Origin: Mercenaria mercenaria
Taxonomy: Eukaryota; Mollusca; Bivalvia; Venerida; Veneridae
Reading direction: 5' to 3'
DNA length: 64,000 bases
NCBI RefSeq assembly: GCF_021730395.1
Contig: NC_069363.1
Location: forward strand, 53,563,001 to 53,627,000
Shown: one piece after another, positions 37,222 through 50,160 of the stretch
Position numbering within the stretch: the first letter of the stretch is position 1
Layout of the letters: each line of letters starts with the position of its first letter
Translations under genes and position numbers: made by a program
Notes under the pieces: generated by a model
Seen by the model: only the letters and a program-made list of their open reading frames with translations
What the model was told of the DNA's origin: nothing
Databases searched by the model: none

Positions 37222-38897
37222 GTAAGTTTTTCCCTTTTCTAAACACATAAAAGCAATTTTCAGTTGTTTTAGACTATATGCAAGAAAGGTAGAGATACAG
37301 TACAGATATGTGCAAATGATTTAAGAGACTAAGGCGAAGACGAGTTCAAATGTTCAATGTTGTTTATTTCACAGACACTGGCCAGTCATCATTTTCAACT
37401 CCATCCACTCCGACTGTCGACTGTCAGCCAATATATTGTAGCCCTTTAAATAAAATTAGAATAGATGTACTCTTACCATTTCTTCAAATAGTATAAGCCA
37501 CTGGTTTCTATCAATGTTTTTCGTTGTCAAAGCTGCGGGTTTGCCTCTGTTTTGGAGGGTCTTTTTTGTCAATCCTTTTTAAATTTATTCTTTTTCCTTT
37601 AACATAAGAAAAATATATTTTCACAAAGATATTATAATGCTAAAACCTTATGAAAAAATATCGGCACTAACAGTCCTGAGAAGTATTTTGGTCTTGAGAA
37701 CATGATTGATGTTAAGAGTATATCATAAATACCATTTGCTGCTATTTTCGCGTTACATCTGGTCTCGCATTATTTTATTTTTGCGAGAACAACAATGTGC
37801 AGCACTCTCTACAGTAAACAAATTTGACCTACTTTGGAAGCTGATTACGTTTCACACCTTATTTTTGTAAACGTAAGTCAATTATTTTCAGATGCCCTCG
37901 TGGATCATTTGACTCAGTTAAGTTGGAAATGAATTGTGTGTTGTCCAACTATTTGACAGAATTACCCTTCCAATGTGTTAATTTTACATTGCAGTAATTG
38001 TTAATGTCTTACTCACGAAATTCATTTTGAAAATTTAGGGGTCACACGAAGCGCTGTATCAAGTCGGATGCCGTAGCACGAAATTAGAATTAACTCCATT
38101 GGCGAAAGTGAAGGTCACATGCACCGGAAACCTGATGGGTTTAAAAGTAAACAAGGACTAGAAAAATGATTTTCTGCTTGAAATAATAGTGGAAAAAGAA
38201 AAGGTTTACGAAGTTAATAGGAAATAATAGCAACATAATATTGTTTTTCTTTCCTTCATTCATTTATTCCCTTAGTACCGCGAAAATAGGTGCAGACAGG
38301 CTACAACCATAGATGACACTGTCAATATCCCAACTATATGTTAGTGAATTTTACTGCACAACACTGAGCTAAGATCAGTTCTCGTATTCCTTGGATCAGG
38401 AAATTATGTTCAAATGTTGACATAAGCAGTCTTTACTTTTTATTGATACAGGTTATTTTTAGTATCCTGTTGAAACTGTAACAAAACCTGTTTTGTGGTT
38501 GAAATTTTATTAGTTACTCCTGCAATTGGTAATGTTACAGTGCAAGAAATATGTGAAAGCAGAACACAAGGTCTCAGATTACTATTCTGATGTGAAGCCA
38601 GCTGAGCTACCAGGCCATTCTCTTCCCAATTTTATAAAAAAATAATGTACTTTAAATTAATGCCATGTGCACACAAGGTTTGAAACCTGCCATCTTGAAA
38701 TAGTACCGTCTATACCAAGCACAACTATTGATATGTTTGACATGTGAGTAAGCAGATTACTCAAGATTATACATTCCTCTGATCTATGTAAGCCAGCACT
38801 TGTTTTACAGTGCCAGGAGGTAGTGTACTGTATTGAAGTTTTATCATGACATGTAAATATTATAAGGAATTGAACTGAAAATGTTTTATATTTTCAG
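37222..38897 (+). other. First intron of CFAP57, no feature seen
   Basis: No repeats of the families in this window and no open frames. The junctions are GTAAGT at the donor and TTTTCAG at the acceptor. Confidence 0.4.
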
Positions 38898-38922
38898 TGG
38901 ATTGCTGATTAAAACAGAAACA

Positions 38923-41900
38923 ATGTCAATAGCAATAGCCCAGGCCAGGCATATTTTTGGCCTGAAGTCAGGTGTTAGTGGTAACATCTGCTACCATGAT
39001 GAACAAACAATTGTTTACCCTTCTGGGGCAAACTGCATCTTGTTCAACATCGACCAGAAGGTGCAGAAATTCATCCAAGGGACTGATAAAAGTGAAGGAA
39101 TGACAGCATTAGCTGTCAGTCCAAACAGAAGATATGTCGCTATTGCTGAGAAACTTGAGAAACCAACTATCACCATCTACGATCTGCACAGTCTTAGAAA
39201 AAGGAAGGTTCTTAGCTCCCCTGATGTTGCTTCAAATGAGTATGTCAGCCTGGCATTCAGTCCAGACTCCAAATACCTTGTCGCCCAAGGGGGAAAGCCA
39301 GATTACACACTCCTGTACTGGACTTGGGAGAAATCAAAGGTGATGGCAGTCACAAAGACCTCCAATCCACAGACCAATCCTCCGATATACCAGGTAATGT
39401 TTTAACATAGATATAGTTATCAAGTCAAACATTTTTGTGTTTCTTTTATTTAGTCCACTGCATTAGACAATATTGACTGTATTCTTATATTTGTAATATT
39501 TTTTAAGTATTGTGAGTACAGATCTTGACATGTTCAAGGCTTCAAGCTAATTGTTTTAATTATCATAAATTGAATCTGTTTTAAAATATCATTGCAGTGT
39601 ATAGTTTTTTCTATAAAACTGATTAATGATTAATTATTATACATTTCAGGTTAGTTTCAACCCACAAGACAATACACAGCTGTGTGTGGTTGGCAATGGC
39701 ATCTTTAAGAACTTCCGTTACAGTGAAGGAAACTTGAAAACATTTAATATTCAAAAGGTAGAGCCACAAAATTATCTCTGTCATGCCTGGGTATCAGAAG
39801 AGAGAGTCATTGTTGGAACAGACACTGGTCGTTTGATGTTGTTTGAAGCTGGTGAAATGAAACATGAATTCAACATAGCTGCTCAAGAAAAGTAAGCCTT
39901 TTTCATGTATAAGATATTTTGCTTGCATATTATTTTATTGGCTAGTCCTTAGTCTTGAACGAATTTGTGTCAAAGTCTGAAATGTCTGGTGCCTTAACCC
40001 CTTACTCTGCTAAATTTCTATCATGAACTTGTCCATCTTTCATTTAGACAGTACCTTTAACTGTTAAAAGGGGTGCTCAACAAAAAGATACTGACTGAAT
40101 GGCAAACAGTGCAGATCATGATCAGACTGCAAGGATGTGCAGGCTGATCACGATCTACACTGGTGACAAAGGCAGAATCAAATTGTCCAGCATGATAAGG
40201 GTTAAAGAGCCTTACTACCGGTAATTAATATGTTAGAGATTTACTCCAATTTTCAAGATGGTCTTACAATTATATGTTTAGGGTGATATCCCTGCACTTT
40301 TAGAGATTGTAGACTTTCATCTTACTTCTTAGTTTGAGAATCATTGTGTCTTATTTCATCAATTCAGCACAAAAAATGGGTAAGTGCAGTAAAATAAAGA
40401 AGAACTTGTCCACTCTTTGCATGATGGTGACGATTATTACTAATTTCTACATTGAATTTATGAAACAGATGCAGTGTTACTGAAGCAGCACAAATATGAG
40501 TTTCATTCAGCAATTTAAAAAAGGGAAACATTACAAAAGTGAATATTTTTTACAGAAAGCCTGGAGAGGAGGATGTATCTACAGGACCACCCCAGATAAC
40601 TGCTATAGTCTCCTATTCCAAGGGCTTTGCCTGTGCTTGTGGACAAGGAACTGTGCACTTGTTCGAGAAAACTGATGACAAGGATTTCTTTAAGAAAGCT
40701 AGAGAAATTAAGGTATACAAAAAAATAAAATTTGGTCTGTTTCTTAAGAGAAGTTTGTCTTTCAAAGAATGTATATTTTCATTTATTTTGATGCTGTAGA
40801 GATAATTACTATTTGAGCCGCGCCATGAAAAAACCAACATAGTGGGTTTGCGACCAGCATGGATCCAGACCAGCCTGCGCATCCGTGCAGTCTGGTCAGG
40901 ATCCATGCTGTTCGCTTTTAAAGCCTACTAGAATTGGAGAAACTGTTAGCGAACAGCATGGATCCTGACCAGACTGCGCGGATGCGCAGGCTGGTCTGGA
41001 TCCTTGCTGGTCGCAAACCCACTATGTTGGTTTTCTCGTGGCGCGGCTCATTTAGTTTTATAAGATGCTTTAAGTTTTGGGTATCACAACTGTACTTTTC
41101 ATTTCACAAATATTAATATCAATATTTCAGATTCCACAAGATTCAAACAGTGCTGATCCCACCAAGTCACAACAGCAGATTATCACCAGCCTGACAGTGA
41201 GTCCATCTGAGGAGACTCTAGTTGCCAGCACGGACCTCAGCCAGCTCTACTACATCACCCTGTCCAGTGCTGACATTGGCAAGGTAAATGAATATGTGAT
41301 TGTTTATTGATACTATATATATCCAGCAGTTACACAAACTGCACATTGAGTTGGTACTATTTGTTTTGATATTTTTGATGTGCAAAACATTAAGTGGTAA
41401 ATACTTACCTCATAAGTCTAAATAAGAGAATTTTAAATATTGTCTTCTAGTAACCTGAAATTTTGTCAAGAAATATCAACATAACCAACAACAAAAATGA
41501 CCCTTTTCAAAAGTTTGCTGTAGTCTGATAAAGCTGAGTATGTATGGTTAAACAGTCCCCAGAGGCTCTTTGTAAAAGTTCACAGGGAAATCTTTGCATT
41601 ATTTCAATATCCAGTATTATTGTTTTGTTTCTAGGGAGATCAGGCACAGTTTGAAGTGCTTGCCCAGGCCTTCCATTACAACCAGATATTGGGTCTTGAT
41701 GTTTGTGCAAGGAAACCTCTCATAGCTACATGTTCAATGGACAAGTCTGTCAGAATATGGAACTATGAAACTTGGTAAGCTTTCACATTCTATAAATAAT
41801 CTAAAATCTCAGTTATAAAAAAAATAAAATTTTTAATGAAATTGACCCACAAAGCCAGCACATGAAATAAAAGCATTCATTCAAGCAAGCTATATTCAGT

Positions 41901-44900
41901 TAGTATAAAATACCAGTCTAAGAGAAGTTCAGTATGATAAAAAGATTGTATAAGTAATACATTTTGTGTCAGGTCAGCTTAATTGTAATGACCAAGAAGT
42001 AATACTACCATATTTTAACTACTATTTTAAAAATAAGGAATCATATTTGGCTCCTAAAGTAGCACTATTTCCGCTGCAGAACTCGAGCATAATTCTCAGG
42101 GTAAAACTAATAACTTGATTATTATATGTGTATTGTTTTCACCTTTTCCCTGTTGTTTCAGTAACCTAGAGTTGTACAGAGAGTTTGCTGAGGAGGCATA
42201 CAGTATTGCCCTGCACCCCTCTGGTTTGTACATCCTGGTGGGCTTCAGTGATAAACTGAGGCTGATGAACCTTCTCATTGATGATATCAGAACATTCAAG
42301 GAGTTTACAATTAGAGGATGTAGAGAGGTAAAATATCAGGAATACCAGGATACATTTCTCATCAAGTGAATTTTAGATGAGAATATTGTATACAGTATAA
42401 TACCACTCTCTTTAACTTGGTATTTGGCTCACTCTGTAATTTCAGAGAAAATTCAAATTGAACCAGATAATTTTAATCATAGGTTATAGTTTATGGTGAC
42501 ATTTCTACTGCTTTTACAATTGAATTTGGCTTTGAAGTAACAAATGAGATTTAGCTAAATTTTAGTACCACATGAACAAACTAATTGGAGTTTTTTTAAA
42601 ACAATTTAAGTTGTATAAAATTGTTGGTTTCAGTGTGCCTTCAGTAATGGTGGTAACCTGTTTGCTGCTGTCCATGGTAATGTGATTCAAATCTATTCAA
42701 CCATCACGTTCGACAATGTCGCTAATCTGAAAGGTCACAATGGCAAGGTCAGGTCAATTGTCTGGAGTGCAGATGACAGTAAAATTGTATCTTGCGGTCT
42801 CGACGGTGCTGTGTATGAATGGGAAACATTTACAGGGAAGAGAGTAGGAGAGTCTGTCCTCAAGTCCTGCCATTATACTGGTGTAGCAGTGACTCCAGAT
42901 GGAAAAACAACCTTTGCTGTCGGTTCAGATAAAACACTGAAGGAAATCTCAGATTCTTCGGTAAATGTTTCTGTCTTCATAGTAAATGTCAACAACAGTA
43001 TGGTTATTGTAAATGACTATAAACAAGACCCAGTACTTGTAGAAACTTACCAAACTGGGCTTAAATGGTTGTGAAAGCAGTATAAATTACATGTAGTAAC
43101 AGTGCCTGAATGGTAGCTGTGACAGCTGTAAATAAAATTTGTTAGAAAAAAAGACAGTCTATCAGTAAATGATTTCCTGTACATTTTACTTTCATGAACC
43201 CCTGTGGACAGATTTATAGATAGAGTAATACAATATAACAGAGGGAAAAACATGATAAATTGAACTGATTGTGCTGCTTTACAGATTTTGAGAGAGGTAG
43301 ACGCAGGGGAGGCAACCCTGACCAATGTGGCTCTGTCACGTTCTGGTCGTATGTTGTTTGCGGGTACATCTAGAGGAACACTGTGGTCCTTGAAGTTCCC
43401 ACTCACTATCCCTGGTGAGTGGCAAGAACTACAGGGTCATGGAAGCACTATTTCAAAGGTACGGTATGTTTTCTCAAAAAGTTTTGTTCATTTTTGACAG
43501 TGGGTCTACCCTTGTTTTTTGAGATATATTTCAGATTGCTGGAACCTCAATTTAATTAGATCATTTGTTGATATCTAATATTTCCATTGATAGCATTTTT
43601 CTATAGAGATAGAAACTTGTATTCTTTTGCACAGACGTGACTATATGCGATATAAAAATGATTTTATCTGTCCAAGAATATTTCATACTTTAGTTTGTAT
43701 GGTCTTTTGTTTTTGTCACACTTTTGTAAATGGGCGTATGGTCTTGAAATCTTTTTCTTATCGAGTAATTTTTTAACAGATAGTGGACATGCAGAATTGT
43801 TGCTGGAGCAGAACTTATTTCGAAGATAGTATTATCATTGAGTGTCATATGTTTATAATATTTATAGATGAAGATAACCTATGATGACCAGTTCCTTGTA
43901 ACCGTATCCGAGGATGCTTCAATAATTCTCTGGAAGATTCAGGATAAGGAAGGTCGTGGGGTCAAACGTGACAAAGAGGTCGGTTGGGCAGAGGAAATTC
44001 TGATCACAAAGAGTGATCTTGAAGAAAAGAATTCAATGATGGCAGAGCTTAAGACACGTGTTGATGAACTGAAGATGGAGAATGGGTACCAGCTGAGATT
44101 GAAAGACATGAACTATAATGAAAAGATTAAGGAGTTGACAGAGAAGTTCATTCAGGAGATGGAATCGCTGAAGACGAAGAACCAGGTGCTGAAAACAGAT
44201 AAAGACAAGGAAGAAGCAAAGCATGAAGAGGAAATGGCTGAACTTATGGAGAAGCACGGCAAAGAAATGACTGATTTAGGTATATTTTATTGGGTTTTTT
44301 TTGTGATCTGAAGTATTGTTTTCTATACAGTATTTCAGCTAAGTAGAGTACCTGAGTTTCTTGAATTTAAACAATGTTTATTTATTTTCTGCAAGTAACA
44401 GACAGAGTCAGGGGACAGTTGCCTTCAGAAATCTGTAAAAAATCAGTTAATATGTTGAATCAGTTTCATATGATGTAAACTGTCCTTGCTGCTTAAAGAG
44501 TACGCGAACAGTCGAACAATCGTAAGTTGAATCTAATTCAATATAGTTAAGCAATTTGTTGTTTTTAGAGTCTGCAAACAATCAGAAGTTGATGTTGGAG
44601 TATGAGAAGTTCCAGGAGCAGCAAGCAAAGATGATGAAGATGCAGGAAGACTATGACAGACAGTTGCAGGAGATGCAGGATAGCAAACAGAGGGCATTGG
44701 AGGAACTTACCGAGTACTACGAGACCAAGATACAAGAAATGACCACCAAATTGGAACAGGTTAGAGCAGATCTTTTTGGTCTTTGAAATTGATTGAACTG
44801 GTTTGTATTATTTTGTAGTTCTCAGAACTTCAGTTTTTTACGAAAATACAGATACTAGGGCTACTTGTCGTTTCTTGTGCTGTACTAAATAAATATTCGA

Positions 44901-47900
44901 CTGTCACAGGCTGTTATCTTAACTGGAACAGTGACTTACTTATAAGAAAATGCTATACCTTTTAAAAGATATGAAACTAGTTTATAAAAAAGGTAGAGCA
45001 AATTGATAGAAAATGGAGCTGTTTGATAGGAAATATGTCCGTTTTGATAGAATATCATGTTGTAATACTTCAGAGTAATGATGAGACACGTCAGCAAACT
45101 CGAGAATATGAAGAGACAAAGAAACAGATTGAAGAAGATGCTGATCGGGAAATTCTGGATATCAAAAACAAATATGAGAGAAGATTAAGAGATGAGAAGG
45201 AAGCCAACATGAGACTGAAGGGAGAAACTGGTATCATGAAGAAAAAGGTAAAATACAGTCATACAGAGATTTTTGAAAAAAAATATTGAATGAGTTTTGA
45301 ATTCTGTCAACTCAAATTAAAAAGGGCCAATTTTATATATCGATAGTATTAAATAATGATAAAATAAAGTTGAGTCCAGGTTTGTTTATATATTGAAAGA
45401 CTGGATTTAAATGTGATTATTAGTTACTAGATAACTAAAAATGATGAAATGCTTGGTTTTAAAAAATTGTACCACTCATTCACTTGATCGTATTTTTATG
45501 CTGCATGACAAAATAGATGTCAGGTAAAGTGTAATTGTTCATTTTACCTCCGTCACAAAATGAAACTTTGGCCTATTTTCAAATCCCAAGTTAAATCTAT
45601 GTCCATTTACAACACTGAAAACAGTTCACAAATGAAAACAGCTCACAAACCAAACTTGTTTTTTTTTAAAACAGTTCACAAGTCTACAGAAGGAGATAGA
45701 TGATCACAAAGAAGAGATCAAGAAATACCAAGCAGAGAAGGCAAAACTTGAGAACATTATCAGAAATCTCGAGAAAGATATTCTTGGTCTCAAGAAAGAA
45801 ATACAAGAAAGAGATGACACCATTCAGGATAAGGTAAATAATATAATTCTTGATTTTTACCAAAGAAACGATTTCTGAAAATATTTAATGTGCAGAGAGT
45901 CTGCCTATGACTTTAAATCAGTTTTAACACAAAGGCAAAACTTCCCCATTTTGTTGATAGATAGTGTGTGTGTTTTGATAATTTTGCACTTTCGTGTCTG
46001 GGAAAATAGAATTTGAACTACTGTTTAGTGGCTATGAATCAAGAGATTTTGAGATTCTGTTAATTTATATTTTCACTATTTTCCAGACATTCCCCAATAA
46101 TGGTTTTATGCTCACCTTTGTTAGTATATACCTTATCATCAACATAGGGGGTAAAAGTTAATTTCAGGTTACAAAAAATTAGTGCTGTTGAAAAAGCTCT
46201 AAATTATGTTGCATTTTTTGATTTCAGGAAAAACGTATTTATGACTTGAAGAAGAAGAATCAAGAACTTGAGAAGTTTAAGTTTGTGCTAGATTACAAGA
46301 TCAAGGAACTCAAGAAACAGATAGAACCTAGGGAGACAGATATCAAAAACATGAAAGAACAGATTCAAGAGGTAAAATTGTTATTCGGTAAAAAGTTCAT
46401 TAATCACTGTATAGCTTTTAGACAAATCAAAACTGTTGTGTATAAACTTTTAAAGTTTACAATATCCTTTTTTTCTGTTAAAAACGAAACATTTATCCCT
46501 GCATTTACATGAATGGTGTAAATATTTTTCAGATGTAATATGAAAAATATCTCATAATTTCCATAAAACCTGTTCCCTGATGGCTTGATGTTAATACAAC
46601 TTTTTGTATTTGATTGAGAAATGATATGTCCCAAACAGTGGCTTTGTCATTTAATAATATCATTGTTTACACAGAGTTCAGATGAAAAGTACTTGACAAG
46701 GGTGAAGCCCAAGTGATATGATAATACACATCTGAACGATACAAATAATATACAGAACGTTCATGTTGATTTATGTAATTTTCAGATGGAGAGCGAGTTG
46801 GATAGATTTGATAAGCTCAACACACAGCTTGAGCTCAACATTACTGAGCTCAGACAGAAACTCAAGGCAACTGATAAAGAGATGCACCAAGAGAGACAAA
46901 GGGTATGTTGGGGTTTTACTGAATATTGCACCTTTTTAAGTTTTTATCAAGTATTCACTAAAAGCCTTTAATTTTCATTACATAATTTTATAATAGACCG
47001 TTTTGTGTTAATTTCCATATCATATGGTATCATATTGAACATTCTTTCTATGTGTTAAGTTCCAACTACATAACTGTATGGTCATGTAGTGGCTCCCCAT
47101 TTTGCTGTGGCAGAACCTTCAGAGGTGCCCCTCACCGTGTCCTGTCAGGCCCAGTGTGACCTCTGGGTGAATCATCGCTTTCTATCAGCTTTGTGTGAAA
47201 GAACTTGAACATTGTAAAGGCCAGTACATTTTAAAGGCCAATGATTCAGAATGCAATTTTTATGAGCTCTTTCTTTCTGTACACTGAAAGATTTGTTTAT
47301 TTTGTAGGTGAGAGATAAGGAAGCTGTTGTCAAGAGATTTAAGACAGATCTTCACAATTGTGTGGGTTACATTCAGGACCCCAAGATGTTGAAAGAAAGC
47401 ATCAAGGCTCTCTACCAAAAACATGTACAAGAAGATATTGTAAGTTCTTTCACAGTCTTTAAAATTTATGTATTCTTTTTTTCAGCTAGTCAAAAAGATT
47501 TCCGGCGATCTAGTTTTATCTATGTTCTACCAAAATAATCTCAAATATAAAATTGCAAGTCATTAAAAATTGTCTTTATAACCATGTAACATTTTTAACA
47601 GATTCACAGTTTAATTGTTTGTTTATAAAGGCTTTCCTAATTGAAAATAATTAAGAAATTATAATTATTTCCCTTTAAACAGACTGAATCTGCAAGTGTA
47701 GATGCCGACATCCAAAAGGAATACAGCCGTCAGAGAGAACATCTGGAAAGATCAGTTGCCTCCCTTCGTAAGAAACTCGCAAAGGATTCAGAAATACACA
47801 GAGCTGACAATGTCAGAATTATGCAGGTAAGTTGAATGTGGATGGTTCACAAACTGTTTCAAAGTGGTCTGAAGGATTTTAGCTGATCAAAACTTATGTT

Positions 47901-48588
47901 ACAGGTCTGAACCCAATCTGGCTCACAATTACACTTCCTTTCAAGACACAAGTATGACTTAAAATTGAACTTCGAGCTTTCATCACGGTCGAAATTAAAA
48001 ATAGTATAAACTGTGATTAGTAATTGTTTTGAGAAACATTCAAGAATACCTAGTATATTCTATAATAGTGCTGACGTAATACCAACAATTCCTGCATATT
48101 ATTACAAAGGAATCAAGTTTTACACAAACTTTACCACACAAAACATTAGGGTTTTGATGCAAGATTAGAATAATAAAATTTGTCACAATTTATGGTTAAA
48201 ATATTTTCAGTTTCCCACCAGTATCTTTAAAATTGCTTTTGTAATACGAGTACTAAACGAAATTTTTATTTTACAGGAAAATGTGTCTCTCATCAAGGAA
48301 ATCAATGATTTAAGAAAGGAGCTCAAGATAGCCAGAACACAGATCCATGACCTGGAAGCCGCTGTCAAACAATATACAAAGAGAACCGGTGGTGAGGACT
48401 CCGACATCTATGCTGTGATGCTAAAAGCACCTAATGCATTGGTTGAAAATGAATTAGAGGAGAAAAATAAAATAATAGACATGCAAAAGTTCGAAATAAG
48501 AAAATTACGTATGGAAATAGAATCGGGTTCCCGGCCAGGATCCTCTTCAAGACTGCCCCCTATGCAAGCAGTTGAGTCTTCAGCATAA
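38923..48588 (+). CDS. CFAP57: CFAP57 (WDR65), cilia- and flagella-associated WD40/coiled-coil protein
   Basis: Seventeen coding exons, all GT-AG and in phase: 38923-39393, 39650-39891, 40556-40712, 41131-41283, 41635-41774, 42162-42327, 42634-42960, 43285-43458, 43868-44279, 44569-44759, 45074-45247, 45675-45833, 46228-46371, 46786-46902, 47308-47439, 47683-47826, 48277-48588. About 1,204 residues; human is about 1,250. The start at 38923 is chosen because [14 protein letters not shown] aligns with the human N-terminus; the ATG at 38881 lies before the acceptor. Residues 1 to about 640 are WD40 repeats ([35 protein letters not shown]). About 640-1180 is coiled coil rich in Glu, Lys and Gln. 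The protein is an axonemal inner-dynein-arm-associated factor needed for normal ciliary motility. No frame breaks were seen, so it looks functional. Confidence 0.95.
39994..40206. mobile_element. Second MITE family, copy a
   Basis: Inverted ends TTAACCCCTTACTCTGCTAA and its imperfect partner GCATGATAAGGGTTAAA. The inside holds GGCAAACAGTGCAGA and a GTGCAGGCTGATCA block near the right. Another copy lies at 62667-62880. It sits in CFAP57 intron 2. Confidence 0.75.
40814..41050. mobile_element. Palindromic MITE, 237 bp
   Basis: A complete copy with a 4-bp flank duplication ATTT. It lies in CFAP57 intron 3, about 80 bp before the next acceptor. The frames at 40613 and 40934 containing MDPDQTARM come from it. 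Confidence 0.9.
46670..46745. repeat. Short fold-back remnant in a CFAP57 intron
   Basis: AGAGTTCAGATG on the left and CATCTGAACGATA on the right enclose CAAGGGTGAAGCCCAAGTGATA, a decayed version of the GAGGGC/GCCCGAGTGATAT core seen at 21.6 kb. Confidence 0.5.
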
Positions 48589-50160
48589 TATCAGTAAACA
48601 AACTATGTTATTGCACTTGTTTCAGTAAATATAAAAAAACATTTTAACTCTGCAACTGAATCTTGTTGTTAATTGTTGAAGAATTTGTACTTTACATTTT
48701 AGTAAATATTTGACTGATTCTATTTTACCTTTGGCAATAATGCTTAAATTTCACATATTTTTCTTGTCTCTGTGCTGTCTGTTAAAATGTTACAAGAAAA
48801 ATACAGGTTGGGTGTAAATTTCTTTTGTTAGAGGTATAAGTAATGAAATTCAATGTACAACTTCAGTGGCAAGACCAATAAGCTAAATTAGTGGACTGAT
48901 GCATTGAATTCTTTTATATAAAAAGAACACTAAAGTCTACATGAAGAAGAAAGAATTTCAGACTTATTCCGTATGGGTTTGCCACATTTTAGCATTTTCT
49001 GAGGGTGAATTCTACTTTGTCTGTATTAACATGATACTGTATGTAGTGGTGTGGCTGGTCGTCTGTCATAAATAGTATTGTTTCATTTTATCTGACTGGT
49101 TGTAAACTTCTTCAATGGATACTTGCTTTGTTCACCATTATTTAAATCTGTGATATTTTTACCCGTCCTTATTTTTACTTAATGAAAGAAGTTATACATT
49201 GGTATATATTTTTATGTATTTGAATGTGTATACATTGAGATGATAAGAATACATGATAATCTAAGATCTGATAGTGTTTGTTATTTATCAGTGTTAAACA
49301 TAACTACATTACACTCTTTCACTGGTTTTATGTGTAGATGGGAATATCCTGTTCAAGGGTAACTGTTAAGATGAGTTACCTTGTAAACACTTAACCAAGC
49401 ATAAGATATTCCTTTCTTGCATACCAGACGGGGATTTCCGTTATTTTTACCGGTGCTGGAAAAATCCATCTTACATCCCGGGGTGTAAGATGACTCTCGT
49501 GCTTTAAATGACGTATTACGAACTACATATATGTAGAAGATTTATGTAGTTATTTATATTTTATTTCGAAAAAAAAGGAAAAAAAATCCAGTTCTTCTTT
49601 GTTCCTGTTAGTATATTTCTTGATTCAAAACACAGTATTTTATCAAAAATTCATAACATTACACTGCAAGCTGATAAAACAAAACTGGAATTAAACATTG
49701 TTATTTGTCTTTGAAACGTCGTGACGTCTTTCCTGTTTACGGACGTTGGTTTCCCGCGCTTTCTTTAAATACGCTGCTATAAGAAATAGTTCTAAATAGA
49801 AAGCCGCTGGACTGATCTTATTTTTATTATTATATCTTGATACCGGTATGCAAGAAAAAGATTCTGTCACTGGTTATAGGTGCAGATGAGAATATCCGGC
49901 TCTCGGGTAACTGTTTAGGTGGTAACTCAGTAGGAACCTCGTTACCGCCTAAACAGTTACCCTCGAGGCCTGAAATTCCCATCTGCACCTATAACCAGTG
50001 AAAGAATCTTATAATCTACACATAAAACCAGTAAAAAAATGTGGAATATGGCAGTTTTGACCACATGTAATTGTAGTAATCTTGCCAGTTATTTAAATTT
50101 TTGCAGATCCTCTGCTGTATATTTCCTGAAAACGGTCATAACTGCTGTGAAAATTTTGAT
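48589..50160. other. CFAP57 3' flank with fold-back elements
   Basis: The first few hundred bases are probably 3' UTR; no clear polyadenylation signal was found. A partial fold-back lies at about 49310-49480 (CAAGGGTAACTG, GAGTTACCTTG). Bases 49718-49766 are an inverted match to 30870-30915. A long fold-back occupies 49856-50012. Confidence 0.5.
49856..50012. repeat. Fold-back element with GTAACTGTTTAGG arms
   Basis: TCACTGGTTATAGGTGCAGA on the left pairs with TCTGCACCTATAACCAGTGA on the right, exactly. GGTAACTGTTTAGG pairs with CCTAAACAGTTACC. The centre contains GTAACTCAGTAGGAACC. Confidence 0.8.

Noticed and set aside
38881-38922. Upstream ATG at 38881 as the CFAP57 start
   Set aside because: It lies before the TTTTCAG acceptor. 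The ATG at 38923 gives the conserved N-terminus.
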